Source: Zopfochytrium polystomum (lineage: Eukaryota > Chytridiomycota > Chytridiomycetes > Chytridiales > Chytridiaceae). From it: a stretch of 64,000 nt of DNA. This document shows, piece by piece, positions 49,650-59,443 of this stretch (position 1 is the first letter of the stretch; each line of letters opens with the position of its first letter). A model generated the notes under the pieces. It did no database searches. It was not told the origin of the DNA and saw only the letters and a program-made list of their open reading frames with translations. Where the stretch lies: assembly GCA_025765615.1 (NCBI GenBank), contig JAIVFJ010000057.1, positions 267,515 through 331,514 of the forward strand. Reading direction: 5' to 3'. The position numbers and the translations under genes were made by a program.

Positions 49650-50165
49650 CAGGGGTCTCAAACACAAAGAATGAACATTCAGAGGGACAGTCCTCTGAGG
49701 GATCAGTGCCGGAGCACATATTACTCGTGTGGCTGCAGGCCGATGCAAGGGGAAACAGAAGCGCACTCCTGAGGGCACAACACAACCACAGAATAAGAGA
49801 GAGATGAGAGAAACAGGGTTTTTATCTCAGGAACCTAATCTCAAACACAACAGGAGCGGTTAATAGTGACGGGACGGACAGGGCGTGACCTAGCGCCCCT
49901 CATCGCAGACGGCGCTGCGGGAGAACTCGTTGTCGCCAGCGAACTGGGGGGAGAGAGGGAAGGGAGTCGACTATGTAGGGGTCAGAAGGTTGCCAGCAGC
50001 GAACTCGCATGCAGAAACACCTGCGATTGTACACGCACCCCGCCAGGCTGCGTCAGCACCATCACTCAACCAACAGGCTTTATCACATTGCACTCATACT
50101 CACTCATCTCACTCTCACAGCAATAGAACTGAGGCAAGCACTCGTAGATCAAACTCTCAGGTGTC
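49650..50165 (-). mobile_element. LTR-like repeat (family L), copy 2
   Basis: Inverted copy of the repeat at 17113–17440 and 53775–53893. On the minus strand the order is CTATTGCTGTGAGAG, GTGAGTATGAGTGCAATGTG, AAGCCTGTTGGTTGAG, a TTTGAGATTAGGTTCCTGAG block with a GATAAAAACCC TATA-like motif, CTTATTCTGTGGTTGTGTTG, CTTCTGTTTCCCCTTGCATC and GGCCTGCAGCCA. The block from TTTGAGATTAGG to GCATCGG is nearly identical to the copy at 53785–53893. Confidence 0.65.
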
Positions 50166-51599
50166 GGGGGCTACACCAAGCGGGGCCACCAACACCCTCG
50201 TGGGGACAGGAAGGTTGGGGACAATGACGCTGTTGTCGTCGCCACTACCACTGCCGTCGTCACAGCGGGTGAGTGCCTGTGATCCTCACTCCAATGCAGA
50301 GCCAGCAGTGTCACACAGTCGGTGGTGAGGCCCGCTGCATTCCCCACCTGCGGCCCCTTAAGAGGAGCCCCCGAAGGGACCGTGTACTCACCTGGGTGCG
50401 TACCACCTCTCACTACCCTCATCGTCGCGAGCCAGATGGATTTGAAGGGACTCTGTATTGGTGCCAAAGGACAGAAATCAGATTGAGGAAAAAAGGAAAA
50501 AGAGAAATGGCCCAAAAACACAGAGAGAGAAAATTGACAAGTCAACCCCCCTGACTTGGAGCATCCACCACAAATGCTCTAAGTCCCCCCAACCCTATGC
50601 GTGTATGTACAAGTGCCAAAAATAAATAATAAATTAGGCGGGCTGTTGGTACAGCCTGTCAGGCACCCCATCCCTAGGCAGTCGGGCAGTCTCCATTAGT
50701 CACTGAAAAAGAAAATATGTTGAGAAACCCTGGTGCAACGGAAACTGTTAAGACAAAAGTAGTAAAAGCACGCCGAATAATAAAGACGGGTTAGCTGCAA
50801 ATACACTTTGATAACACCTTGGAAACTAAAGAACCGGGAGCAATAATAGGGGTCCCGATCCTTGCGGTTTTATGACAGGTACGCTTGTTTTGGCAAATAA
50901 AATCCCTAGACTTTATCACTGAGACCTCAGTGTAGTCTCACACATGTCAAATCTTTAATCCATTGCTTTTTGCCGCTGGCTTCTCCCGTCACACGACTTC
51001 TTCTTCTGATTGCATAGCGGCTGCTCTCGCATGCACTGAACCCAGGCTGCTGCTGCTGTTGCTACTGTTGCTGCTGCCATATTCTCACTCACACATGATA
51101 CGACCCCACCAGTGTGAGTCTGCCCAAAACGATTGCTGCCACACAGCCACCGCCCAGCGCATACACACCAACATGCATCAACTGATTGGCAAAGTGCAAC
51201 CTATATGGCACACGAAACACAATCAAAAGTTTTCAACTTACTGCGTCGTACTCCTAGCCGGCCGAGGTGGGTATGAGCTGCTTCTGCATGACAAGGGTGG
51301 AAAAGCGCAATCACTGAGAAGAAGATGGATCAAAATGTTTGTGTCCCCGAGGAAGCGAACTGTTTCCAAAGATGGGTATGATGGTGTGTTGTGCGGGAGT
51401 GAGACAACCTGCACAGTGATCAGAGATGAACATGTATTGTAAGAATATGAATGGAGTGGTAACGACGTCATGGGAACAGTACCTGCACAGTGATCAGAGA
51501 TGAAGAAGTTCCCATGATGTGGGAAAACGAATTTTAGGAGAATCGGAGAAAGGAAAGGAGAAGAAAAGGTGAAGGACACAAAACAGGGCAAGGCAAGGA
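50166..51599. other. Repeat-derived sequence, no intact gene
   Basis: Includes dispersed repeat C2 (about 50225–50395, inverted to C1) and a 23-base direct duplication around CCTGCACAGTGATCAGAG (51409 and 51481). The right part is probably the 3' LTR of the minus-strand copia element, which would begin with TGTTGTGAAC just below 51620. Confidence 0.5.
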
Positions 51600-53060
51600 C
51601 GTAGCATTCTTGTTCACAACATTCCCATCCGCTGTTCTTGCCAAGGCTACTGGAGTCCCATGTGAGGGACCAAAGTCTGGAAGCGTGCAACAGGGAAGGT
51701 TTTGTTAGAATGTCGGCAATCGTGTGCTGGCCAGCAACATGTACGACGTCCAGGACCTTTGCTGCAACATGCTCTCGGATAAAATGGTGACGAATGTCAA
51801 TATGCTTGATTTGGTCCGTCATCTTTTGACTTTTGGCAACAGAAATGCAGCTGGTGTTATCCTCAAAGATGATGGATGACGTGGCCTGACTGTGACTGAG
51901 ATCCTTCAGCAACTGACAGAGCCAAATGACCTCTTGTGCAGTTGATGAGATGGCCATGTACTCAGCTTCGAGGTAGAGAGAGCAACAGTTTTCTGAACAT
52001 GGCTTTTCCAAGAGATGGCAGTCCCAGAGAGTGTGGTTATGTAACCAGTGGTGGAACAACAGTCGCAGGGTGTGCCTCCAAAGTCAGCATTGGAGTAGTT
52101 GATAATTTGAGAAAGAGCTTTTGAAGGGAGACGGTCATAGAGGCAGAGGGATTCCAGAAGCACTCAGTGTTAGTTTAGAAGGAGTTGGCTGGTCAGTTCC
52201 CAGAACCTGATTAGTGCAAGAAAAAGGAACCCTCATGTTGCTCTTAATGACCGCCTTGCTCTGCACGCAACGCTCAAGGTCAAGAATGAACTGCCGCATG
52301 CCAAGGTAGTCATGAACCAATTGCTTGTTGCAGCTGTCCCAAAAAGCCTTGTGGACTGTCTCCAGGTGATCATATTGAAGACCGCCAAGGAAATACTCAA
52401 TGATTTTGTTCTCAAGTGCCCGAGATGTGGGTGGGATTCGCCGCAGAAGGGTGTCAAACTCGCTGAGGTACGACTCCATGCTTCCATCTGGGTACCCTTC
52501 CACCCGAACTCGTTCACCGTAAAGCCGAAGGTCTTCATTGTTGACAACTGTGTCATGAAGAGTGTAGGTGATTCGCATGAAGAGAACAACCTCCTACTCT
52601 GTAATGTCTCGCTCAGTTGGAGGCCCAGCAGGAGTGCGTTGTGCAGCCCTAGCTACGTCAGCCGCCGCACGTTGATTTTCCGCTTCCAAGACCAGTCGCA
52701 CTGTCTCCAAGTACATGTCAAGAGGAGCCGAAGGGTCGTGCCTGCCGTCCTTGCGTGCCCCAGGTCCGCAAGAGCATTGTCTCTGTTTGTCAGAAGTGCC
52801 TGGTATTCAGAGTCTGTTGGAGCAGCTGGAATGACAGGAGCCAGTGGTGGAGGTGGTGGGATGAAACGACGTTGGTCCCAGTGCTCGCGCCACTGCCGGA
52901 AGACAGTCCAGTTGAACAGGCCGAGAATGACCCGTCTACGCTCAGGGTTAAATCTGTTCAGAATTCGGTCGGGGACTGGCACACTAAGTGGTGAAAAATC
53001 GCCACTAATTGGAAGGTGTCGAGTGTGGCCCCAAAAACGTCGATTTTGGCCCCCGTTCAC
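51600..53060 (-). mobile_element. Ty1/copia retrotransposon, internally deleted
   Basis: Minus strand. A Gag-like frame (about 53060–52150) contains GSMESYLSEFDTLLRRIP and a GGLQYDHLETV-type segment typical of copia Gag. It runs straight into the end of Pol: from ~52130 the RNase H region reads YSNADFGG…TTGYITTLSGTAISWKS, then after a frameshift near 51985 EAEYMAISSTAQEVIWLCQL, TKHIDIRHHF-like KHIDIRHHFIREHV and ADILTKP. Protease, integrase and reverse transcriptase (about 3 kb in a complete element) are missing. A purine-rich GGATGGGAA followed by TGTTGTGAAC near 51622 marks the probable 3' LTR start. Confidence 0.85.
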
Positions 53061-53774
53061 AACCTTGTCACACCTGAACGCGCAGAGCTAGCCAGCTGAA
53101 ATCTTGTATGCAGGTGGATGATGATAAGAAGGACCGACCCTCAAAAGGGCACCCTGAAAAACGAATCCCCCGAATTTCGTCGCTGCTGCAAGTGTGCTGA
53201 TCTAAGTCCATGAAAAATCAACAAAACCACACCTAAATTGGAGTGCAAACTCGAGTAGTGGCTGATATTGAGTGCACCAAATATGAGCAGCCTACGATGA
53301 AAGCCTGAATCATACGACTCCTTTGTAGGTCACGTGACCCAGCCCTGAGGAGAGATAGGAAACTTTGAAACTTCACCGAGATTGGGAGGAGATAGCCACA
53401 GCTGCGAAACTCACAGGCGTTTCTTGAGTAGATATAAAGAGTGTGTGTACCAAAAATCAAGAGAATAGGTCGAAAACTGACATACTTGTCAAAGTAGTGA
53501 TGTTTCCGCAATTAATAAAGATGGCCTTGAACTGTCTGGAAAAGTTGGGGAAAAATTGTAGAGTTTCCAAAATATGACCAAATGTAACCAACTGCCCTGG
53601 CAAGCTGAGGAAAAATCAACAAAAATCCTCGACTTAATTTGGCCCACATAATCAAATAGCGACCTCAAATTAATAAGTCTGAAAGAAATCCTCTAATTCG
53701 TCAGCTGCAGAATCGACCAACGCTGCATCGACCCGACCCATGGGGGGCCGTTCCGCCGACAGCGCTAGGTCAGG
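53061..53774. other. No gene seen
   Basis: About 700 bases with repeated GGAAAAATCAACAAAA-type motifs (near 53209, 53611) but no open coding sequence. Possibly 5' LTR or leader remnants of the neighbouring elements. Confidence 0.4.
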
Positions 53775-53893
53775 ACTCCTGTTGTATTTGAGATTAGGTT
53801 CCTGAGATAAAAACCCCCGTTTCCCTCTTCTTTCTCTTTATTCTGCGGTTGTGTTGTACCCTCGGGAGTGCCCTTCTGTTTCCCCTCGCATCG
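53775..53893 (+). mobile_element. LTR-like repeat (family L), truncated copy 3
   Basis: Matches the inner part of copy 2 from CTCCTGTTGTATTTGAGATT through CTTCTGTTTCCCCTCGCATC and then breaks off exactly at GGC, where chromovirus Gag sequence begins. Copies 1 and 2 continue with CCTGCAGCCA-like sequence instead. Confidence 0.65.
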
Positions 53894-56800
53894 GCAAGAC
53901 GTGGATCAAGACCAACTTTCTCTCCAAGCTCGCGTTTAACACCGCTCTGACATCGCTCATTCACCTTCGCCAAACCAAGTCTGTTCAAGACTACTCGTTC
54001 AAGTTCAACACGCTTCTCCAATCTCTGGGCGACTCCATAGGCCCTGAAGCTCTCTGTGCGCTGTACTGCTCCAATCTCAAACCTGAACTAGTGGAGCGAC
54101 TGGAACTCGATGCTATCAAGAACGACCTTGATGCACTTCAGCAAGAGGCCCGACGCCTTGATGAGCTTCGATGGAATGGTAAGGAACGACGCGACCCAGG
54201 ACGCTCTCGTGGATCAAGTTCAAGACCTCACCCTCAGGAACCGCAACCGCGCTATTTCGAAATTGACGACCCCATGATTATTGATAACATTCACGCCAAC
54301 TTCTCCAAGAACTCGAGACGCGCTGCATCTCAAAATCAAAGACCACGACCGCTGACCGATAGGGAACGCGCAGAATACCGCGAGAAAGGCTGGTGTACAT
54401 TCTGCCGTTCTCATAACCATGCAATCCAAAGCTGCAACAAGCCTGGTCGACGCTTTGGAACGAACAAGACTACCATCCCTCCTGACTCTCAGGCTCCGAC
54501 CAAGGCCAGAGCCTCGGCGCAATAACTACCACAACCACCGCCTGTCGTTTCCCTGCAGCAAGGATGACAGGCGACGCTGACGCTGCCATGACCTCATATG
54601 CATTGAAGCTCCACCACATCTCAAGAAAACCACACACTGACCTCCTCGTTGCTCGCGGCTTTCTCAACAAGAACCTCATAACTATTCTCATTGACGGAGG
54701 AGCCAACCCAAGCTACATCAGCGTAGACCTCGTACCATACAAAAAAAACAACCAGGATCTCGTCATCTACCTTGCCGACGGCGTCAAACAACAGAAAGGA
54801 TCGTATCACCCAAACATCAGGTTCACCATCAACGACAAGACATTCACACATGACTTTGTCGCAACCAAGATTGCCTACGACATTATCCTTGGGAAAGACT
54901 GGCTGAACGCTGTCAACCCTCAGGTTGACTGGCCAACGAACAAGATAACGTTTAGCACGGAACTTCCTTCTTTGCTCGCGCAGCTGGCGGCCCAACCATC
55001 GAACTTTGCTCCCTCAAGGCTGTCCGACGCGCCATCAAGAGCAACGACGCCTCTTGGGGCATTCTCTTCAACATCACCAAAGAACAAAGCATCAAGAAAA
55101 CAACCTCGGCGTCCAACGATGCCGACACCCAGGCAAGAGCCAACCTTGACCCTTCAGTTGCCAAAATCACCGACGAGTTTCCCGAAGTATTCTCTGTTTT
55201 CGAAGGCACGCCGCCTTCACAACCGACAGACCACAGAATCAAGCTTGTAGACGACACCAAACTGGCACCTTATCGACCCATCTACCCCATGTGTGACGAA
55301 GAGCTCAAGGCCCTTCGAGAAGAACTGGATATTCTACTTCATCACGGACGGATTCAGCACTCGCTTTCACCATATGGTGCACCAATCTTCTATGTGAGAC
55401 AAAAGGACAAACTACGACTCGTTTTCGACTACCGCTTGTTGAACAAGAATACAATCAAGGACCGGACCGCTTTGCCCAACATCACCGAGATGTTAGACCG
55501 CCTTCAAGGAGCCTGCTACTTTACCATCATGGACCTTGCCCCTGATACCATCAGATTCTCATCCTGGAAGAAGACTGCCATAAGACTGCCTTTCGAACCA
55601 AGTACAGCCACTTTGAGTGGGTTGTCATGCCATTTGGACTCTCCAACGCTCCAGCAACGTTTCAAGCTACCATGAATGGTATTTTCCGCGATATGATCGA
55701 CCGATGGCTGACAGTCTACCTCGACGACCTCCTCATCTTCTCACGCACGCTGGAAGAGCACCTCCATCACCTCCGACTCGTTCTCCAACGACTTCGCGAG
55801 AATTCTCTCCACTGCCGCCTCTCCAAGTGCCGTTTTCTTGGCCAAGAAGTTGAGTACCTTGGCCACAACGTTCGGCATGGCCAGGTCTCTGTCCTCGCCT
55901 CACGACTTGACGCTATTCGCCACTTCGAGCCTCCAACATCCTGGACCGACCTCCGCAGCTTCCTAGGCCTCGCTAACACCGTCAACCGCTTCATCTACCG
56001 TCAAGCTGAGCTCCTTGCGCCGCTCACTGACCTCCTACGCCGCGGTGAAACCATCTCCAAATCTACGCCATTTGAGTGGAACTCCGACCTCAATCAGACC
56101 TTTCATGTAGTCAAGAATGTCCTCACCCAACCGGCCACCCTCGCCCACTTTGAACCAAGCAAGACAGTTTTCCTCATGACTGACTGGTCCAAGCACGCAA
56201 TCGGCTCCTGCGTATTCCAACTTGACGACGACAACCATGAACTCTTCATTGCGTTTGGTTCCCGCAAATGCAACTCCTCAGAACGCAACTACCATACGCC
56301 GGCGAAATGCTCGCCCTTGGGAAGGACTCAAGCAGCATCACCAGTACCTCACCGGAACCCAAGTCAAAGTGCTTACCGACCACCGTTCTCTACAACACAT
56401 ACTGGATCAACCCAAGTTACGTGCAGTTCACCACTGTTGGATCGCTGATATCCTGTCTTTTGATTTCGAAATTGAGTGGACACCTGGAAAATGGAACACA
56501 ATTGCCGACGCACTCTCTCACCGCCGCTTCACTGCCGATGCCGCAGCTCAAACCACTGATCTCTCTCTCAACACCTTCACCACCATCGGCTCCCTCTCTG
56601 AGGACACCATTCGCAGCAGCTGCAGCGCCGACCCTGAGTTCCACATGATCACTCAATGTCTTCAACAACTGCGGCCAACGCCATCCCATCTTCGCCCCCA
56701 CCTCCATTGCTACGAGCTCCGTGACGGCCTGCTGTACTTTCACGATGCTGATACTCCCTGTCTCTTCATACCTGCACCTCTTCGACAAACTATCATCCGC

Positions 56801-58096
56801 CTTGCCCACGAAGGCACCATCCACGGCAACTGGGAACGCACCTCTGAGCCCATCTCTCGCAATTATCACTGGCCCCGCATGTTTTCCAACGTTCAGCGCT
56901 ACGTTCGCCTGTGTGACACCTGTCAACGCAACCGCATTGCCCGCCATCACCCTTACGGTCTCCTGCACCCACATGACGTCCCGCCTCGCCCATGGCACAC
57001 GATCTCCATGGACTTCATCAGCCCTCTACCTAGTACACCCCGCGGTTACAACGCCATCACTGTCGTTGTTGACTCCAGCACGAAACGTATCCACGCATGG
57101 CCCAGCCGCACGACCGATTCCGCCACCGACACTGCTGGCCAGTTTCTCTACCACGTCTGGCAACACCACGGTTTACCAAAACACATCATCAGCGATCGCG
57201 ACTCTCGATTCCTCTCCACCTTCTGGTCGACGATCATGCGCTTACTCAATGTCAACCTCAAGTTTTCAACCTCGCACCACCCTCAGACTGATGGGCAAAC
57301 AGAAAACAAGAATGCATGGTTACTTTCCGCCCTATGCGACTTCGTCAATTGGTCCCAAACGGATTGGGATGAGCACTTGCATGTTGTGGAATTCGGCATC
57401 AACGACTCGATCAACACCAGCACCAGCTACACACCTTTCTTCCTCGACACCGGTCAGCACCCGCTCTCTCCACTCAACGTGAGCATCCCCATTGGCGTTT
57501 CCTGGACTGTCGACGACCTTATTGCCCGCCTCCGCATCGCACAAACCTTCGTGCGCCGCGCCCAAGATCAGCAAACTCTCTACGCCAACCAACGGCGCCT
57601 CACCGCGCCTTTCCGACCCGGCGACCTTGTTCTCGTCTCTGCCCGAGACATCGTGCATCCTAATCAGCTTGGTCGCCCATCTGCCAAACTTGCCGCTCAA
57701 TTTTACGGCCCCTTTCGCATTGTTTCGCAAGTTGGCCACTCCTTTCTGCTCGACCTTCCCTCCAACTGGCGCATGCACCCCGTTTTTCACCCGGAGAAAC
57801 TGCGCCCATATTTTTGGGATTCGAACGGCCCCCACCCTCTGGACTCCCGACCCATCGAACAACGTACCATCAAGCGCGTTTTGTCTCCCCACCAAGTACG
57901 CAATCAATACCAAGTTCTTGTTGAATGGGAAAGCCACCTGCCCATCTTCAACACATGGCTTCTTCTTACTCCTGACCTTCTTTCTGACCTTCGATCTTCT
58001 GGCCTTCTTTCATAACTTTCTGCCTTATTCCTTCGACCCTTCCCTTCTTCGTGGCTGGCCTCCTGTTTCTTTTCACAACTTCGTTCTTGCAGGGGG
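53894..58096 (+). mobile_element. Ty3/gypsy chromovirus, 5'-truncated and frameshifted
   Basis: Gag–Pol order fits Ty3/gypsy. Gag lacks its N-terminus and ends with a CX2CX4HX4C zinc knuckle (54394–54435). Protease follows (54564–54990) with LIDGGA in place of the usual D-S/T-G. RT covers about 55200–55990 with MPFGLSNAPATF and catalytic YLDD (55717–55728). RNase H spans ~56150–56480 and integrase ~56740–57800, with an HHCC finger and D–D–35–E residues (57011, 57194, 57302). A C-terminal chromodomain-like segment lies at ~57860–58000. Frameshifts are visible near 54990, 55546 and 56300–56330. The element cannot make a complete polyprotein; it ends at a GCAGGGGGG polypurine tract. Confidence 0.92.
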
Positions 58097-58255
58097 GTGT
58101 CAGAGTACTTCAGCCAGCCCCGAGTTAAGCGACCCCTTTCTTGACATGTATGGTCACGTGATTCGACCCTTCACCTCTCCTTCTTCCATTTGGTTCACTC
58201 ACTCTCTCTATCCCGCTCTCTACCACACATTGCATCCCTCTCGGCTCTCGACAAA
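58097..58255 (+). mobile_element. 3' LTR (partial) of the chromovirus
   Basis: Starts TGTCAGAGTACTTCAGCC directly after the polypurine tract, as expected for a gypsy LTR. The right end is not defined: pyrimidine-rich LTR-like sequence gives way to the A-rich tract before the iminopeptidase fragment. It differs from family L. Confidence 0.6.
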
Positions 58256-58308
58256 ACCCCAAAAAAACAAACAACGACAACAACAAAAAAAAAAAAAAAA
58301 AAACGCAA

Positions 58309-58425
58309 TGGATTGCGGACGCGGGCCACTCGGCCAAGGAGGAAGGCATCCGCAAGCGGCTCGTGCTGGCGGCGGACCGGTTTGCGAGAGAGCTCGGCGG
58401 CGCGGCGGCGGCGGGTCACGAGTGA
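58309..58425 (+). pseudogene. Orphan C-terminal exon of a proline iminopeptidase
   Basis: 39 codons reading WIADAGHSAKEEGIRKRLVL and then AADRFARELGG to a TGA. This matches the C-terminus of proline iminopeptidases (alpha/beta-hydrolase family S33), where the histidine of GHS is the catalytic His. The rest of the enzyme is absent from the window. Immediately upstream is an A-tract and the chromovirus LTR; no AG acceptor precedes the exon. The poly-A run resembles host introns near acceptors. Either the retroelement interrupted the gene and the 5' part was lost, or the contig is misjoined. Confidence 0.6.
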
Positions 58426-59443
58426 CTGTTGGTTGGGGTAGTAGCGTGGTTTTTTCGGTCGGCGCGAGCACGCTTCTGAGAAAATGGGGGTTTTGGGGGC
58501 TTGCGTTGAGCGATGAGGAGAAAGGGGGGAAAAAAAAGGAGTTTCTGCTATGCTCTTACTCACTCACTGATGCAAACAAACGCACACACTCCTGCTTCCC
58601 CCCACCCCGCCTTTTTTTTTTTTTTTTCCCTGGTTGGTTGGTTGGTTGGTTGTTGCTGTGCGTGTGTGCATGTGTGTGTGTATGTGTGTGAGTGAGAACG
58701 GTGGAGGAGAGACAAATGGAGGGGAAAAATCAAAAAAAAAAGAAAAAAAGAGAAAAAAGGACAAAAACACAACTCAGCCGCACTGAACGATCACAACGAA
58801 CGAACATTCGATCGAGCTAACGATTGATCAAACGAGGAAACGAACGACCAAACGAACGGCGAGGATCGAAACACATCCTGTAAGACTGAAGGGAGTGACA
58901 CGATGCGCTCCCCACCTCCCGCATGAATCCGATCCATCGGTCGACCCACGGTAGATCGACCGATGTTCTCCCCGCAGAAGCTCCCTGCAATTCCGACTGC
59001 CATTCTCCCCACTCCCGATTTCCCCGCTCCCAATCTCCCTGCAAGAGTTGGATTTTTTTTTGCATCCTTCGTCTGATCATGGTCTCTGCATCGTCTAGAT
59101 TCTCCCGAGTAAAACGATCTGGTAACCGTTGCGCCGCCCCTGGTAAGATGGCACATCCGTGCAACAACCACCAGACTTGTCAGCACAATGCCCCACCCCA
59201 CTCATTTGATGCATCGTTGCGAAGCCCTCCATTCTCCCTCCCTCACATACTTCATCCCATTAATGTTGAGTCCAGATCGTCAAACAGCAGTCGTCGGAAG
59301 CAACCTGATTGAATCATCAAAAACCGAAACTTTGAATTTCGGTAAGAATCAACAATTTCCTTTTTCCTTTGCAGGTCTTGTGTGTGATGGCTGGTGGCTT
59401 TCCATTTTCCTCATTTTTATTTTTTTTTATTTTCAAACCAGTC
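58426..59443. other. Upstream region of the TIR–NACHT–ankyrin gene
   Basis: Host-like low-complexity sequence with a T-run and GGTT repeats (58612–58650), ACGAAC-type repeats (58790–58860) and an inverted repeat at 58935–58965. A GTAAGA…TTTGCAG pair (59341–59374) could be a 5' UTR intron of the next gene. No coding sequence supported. Confidence 0.5.
58935..58965. repeat. Perfect inverted repeat (10-bp arms)
   Basis: CATCGGTCGA and its reverse complement TCGACCGATG flank an 11-base loop. It could form a stable hairpin or a dyad protein-binding site upstream of the NLR-like gene. Confidence 0.7.
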
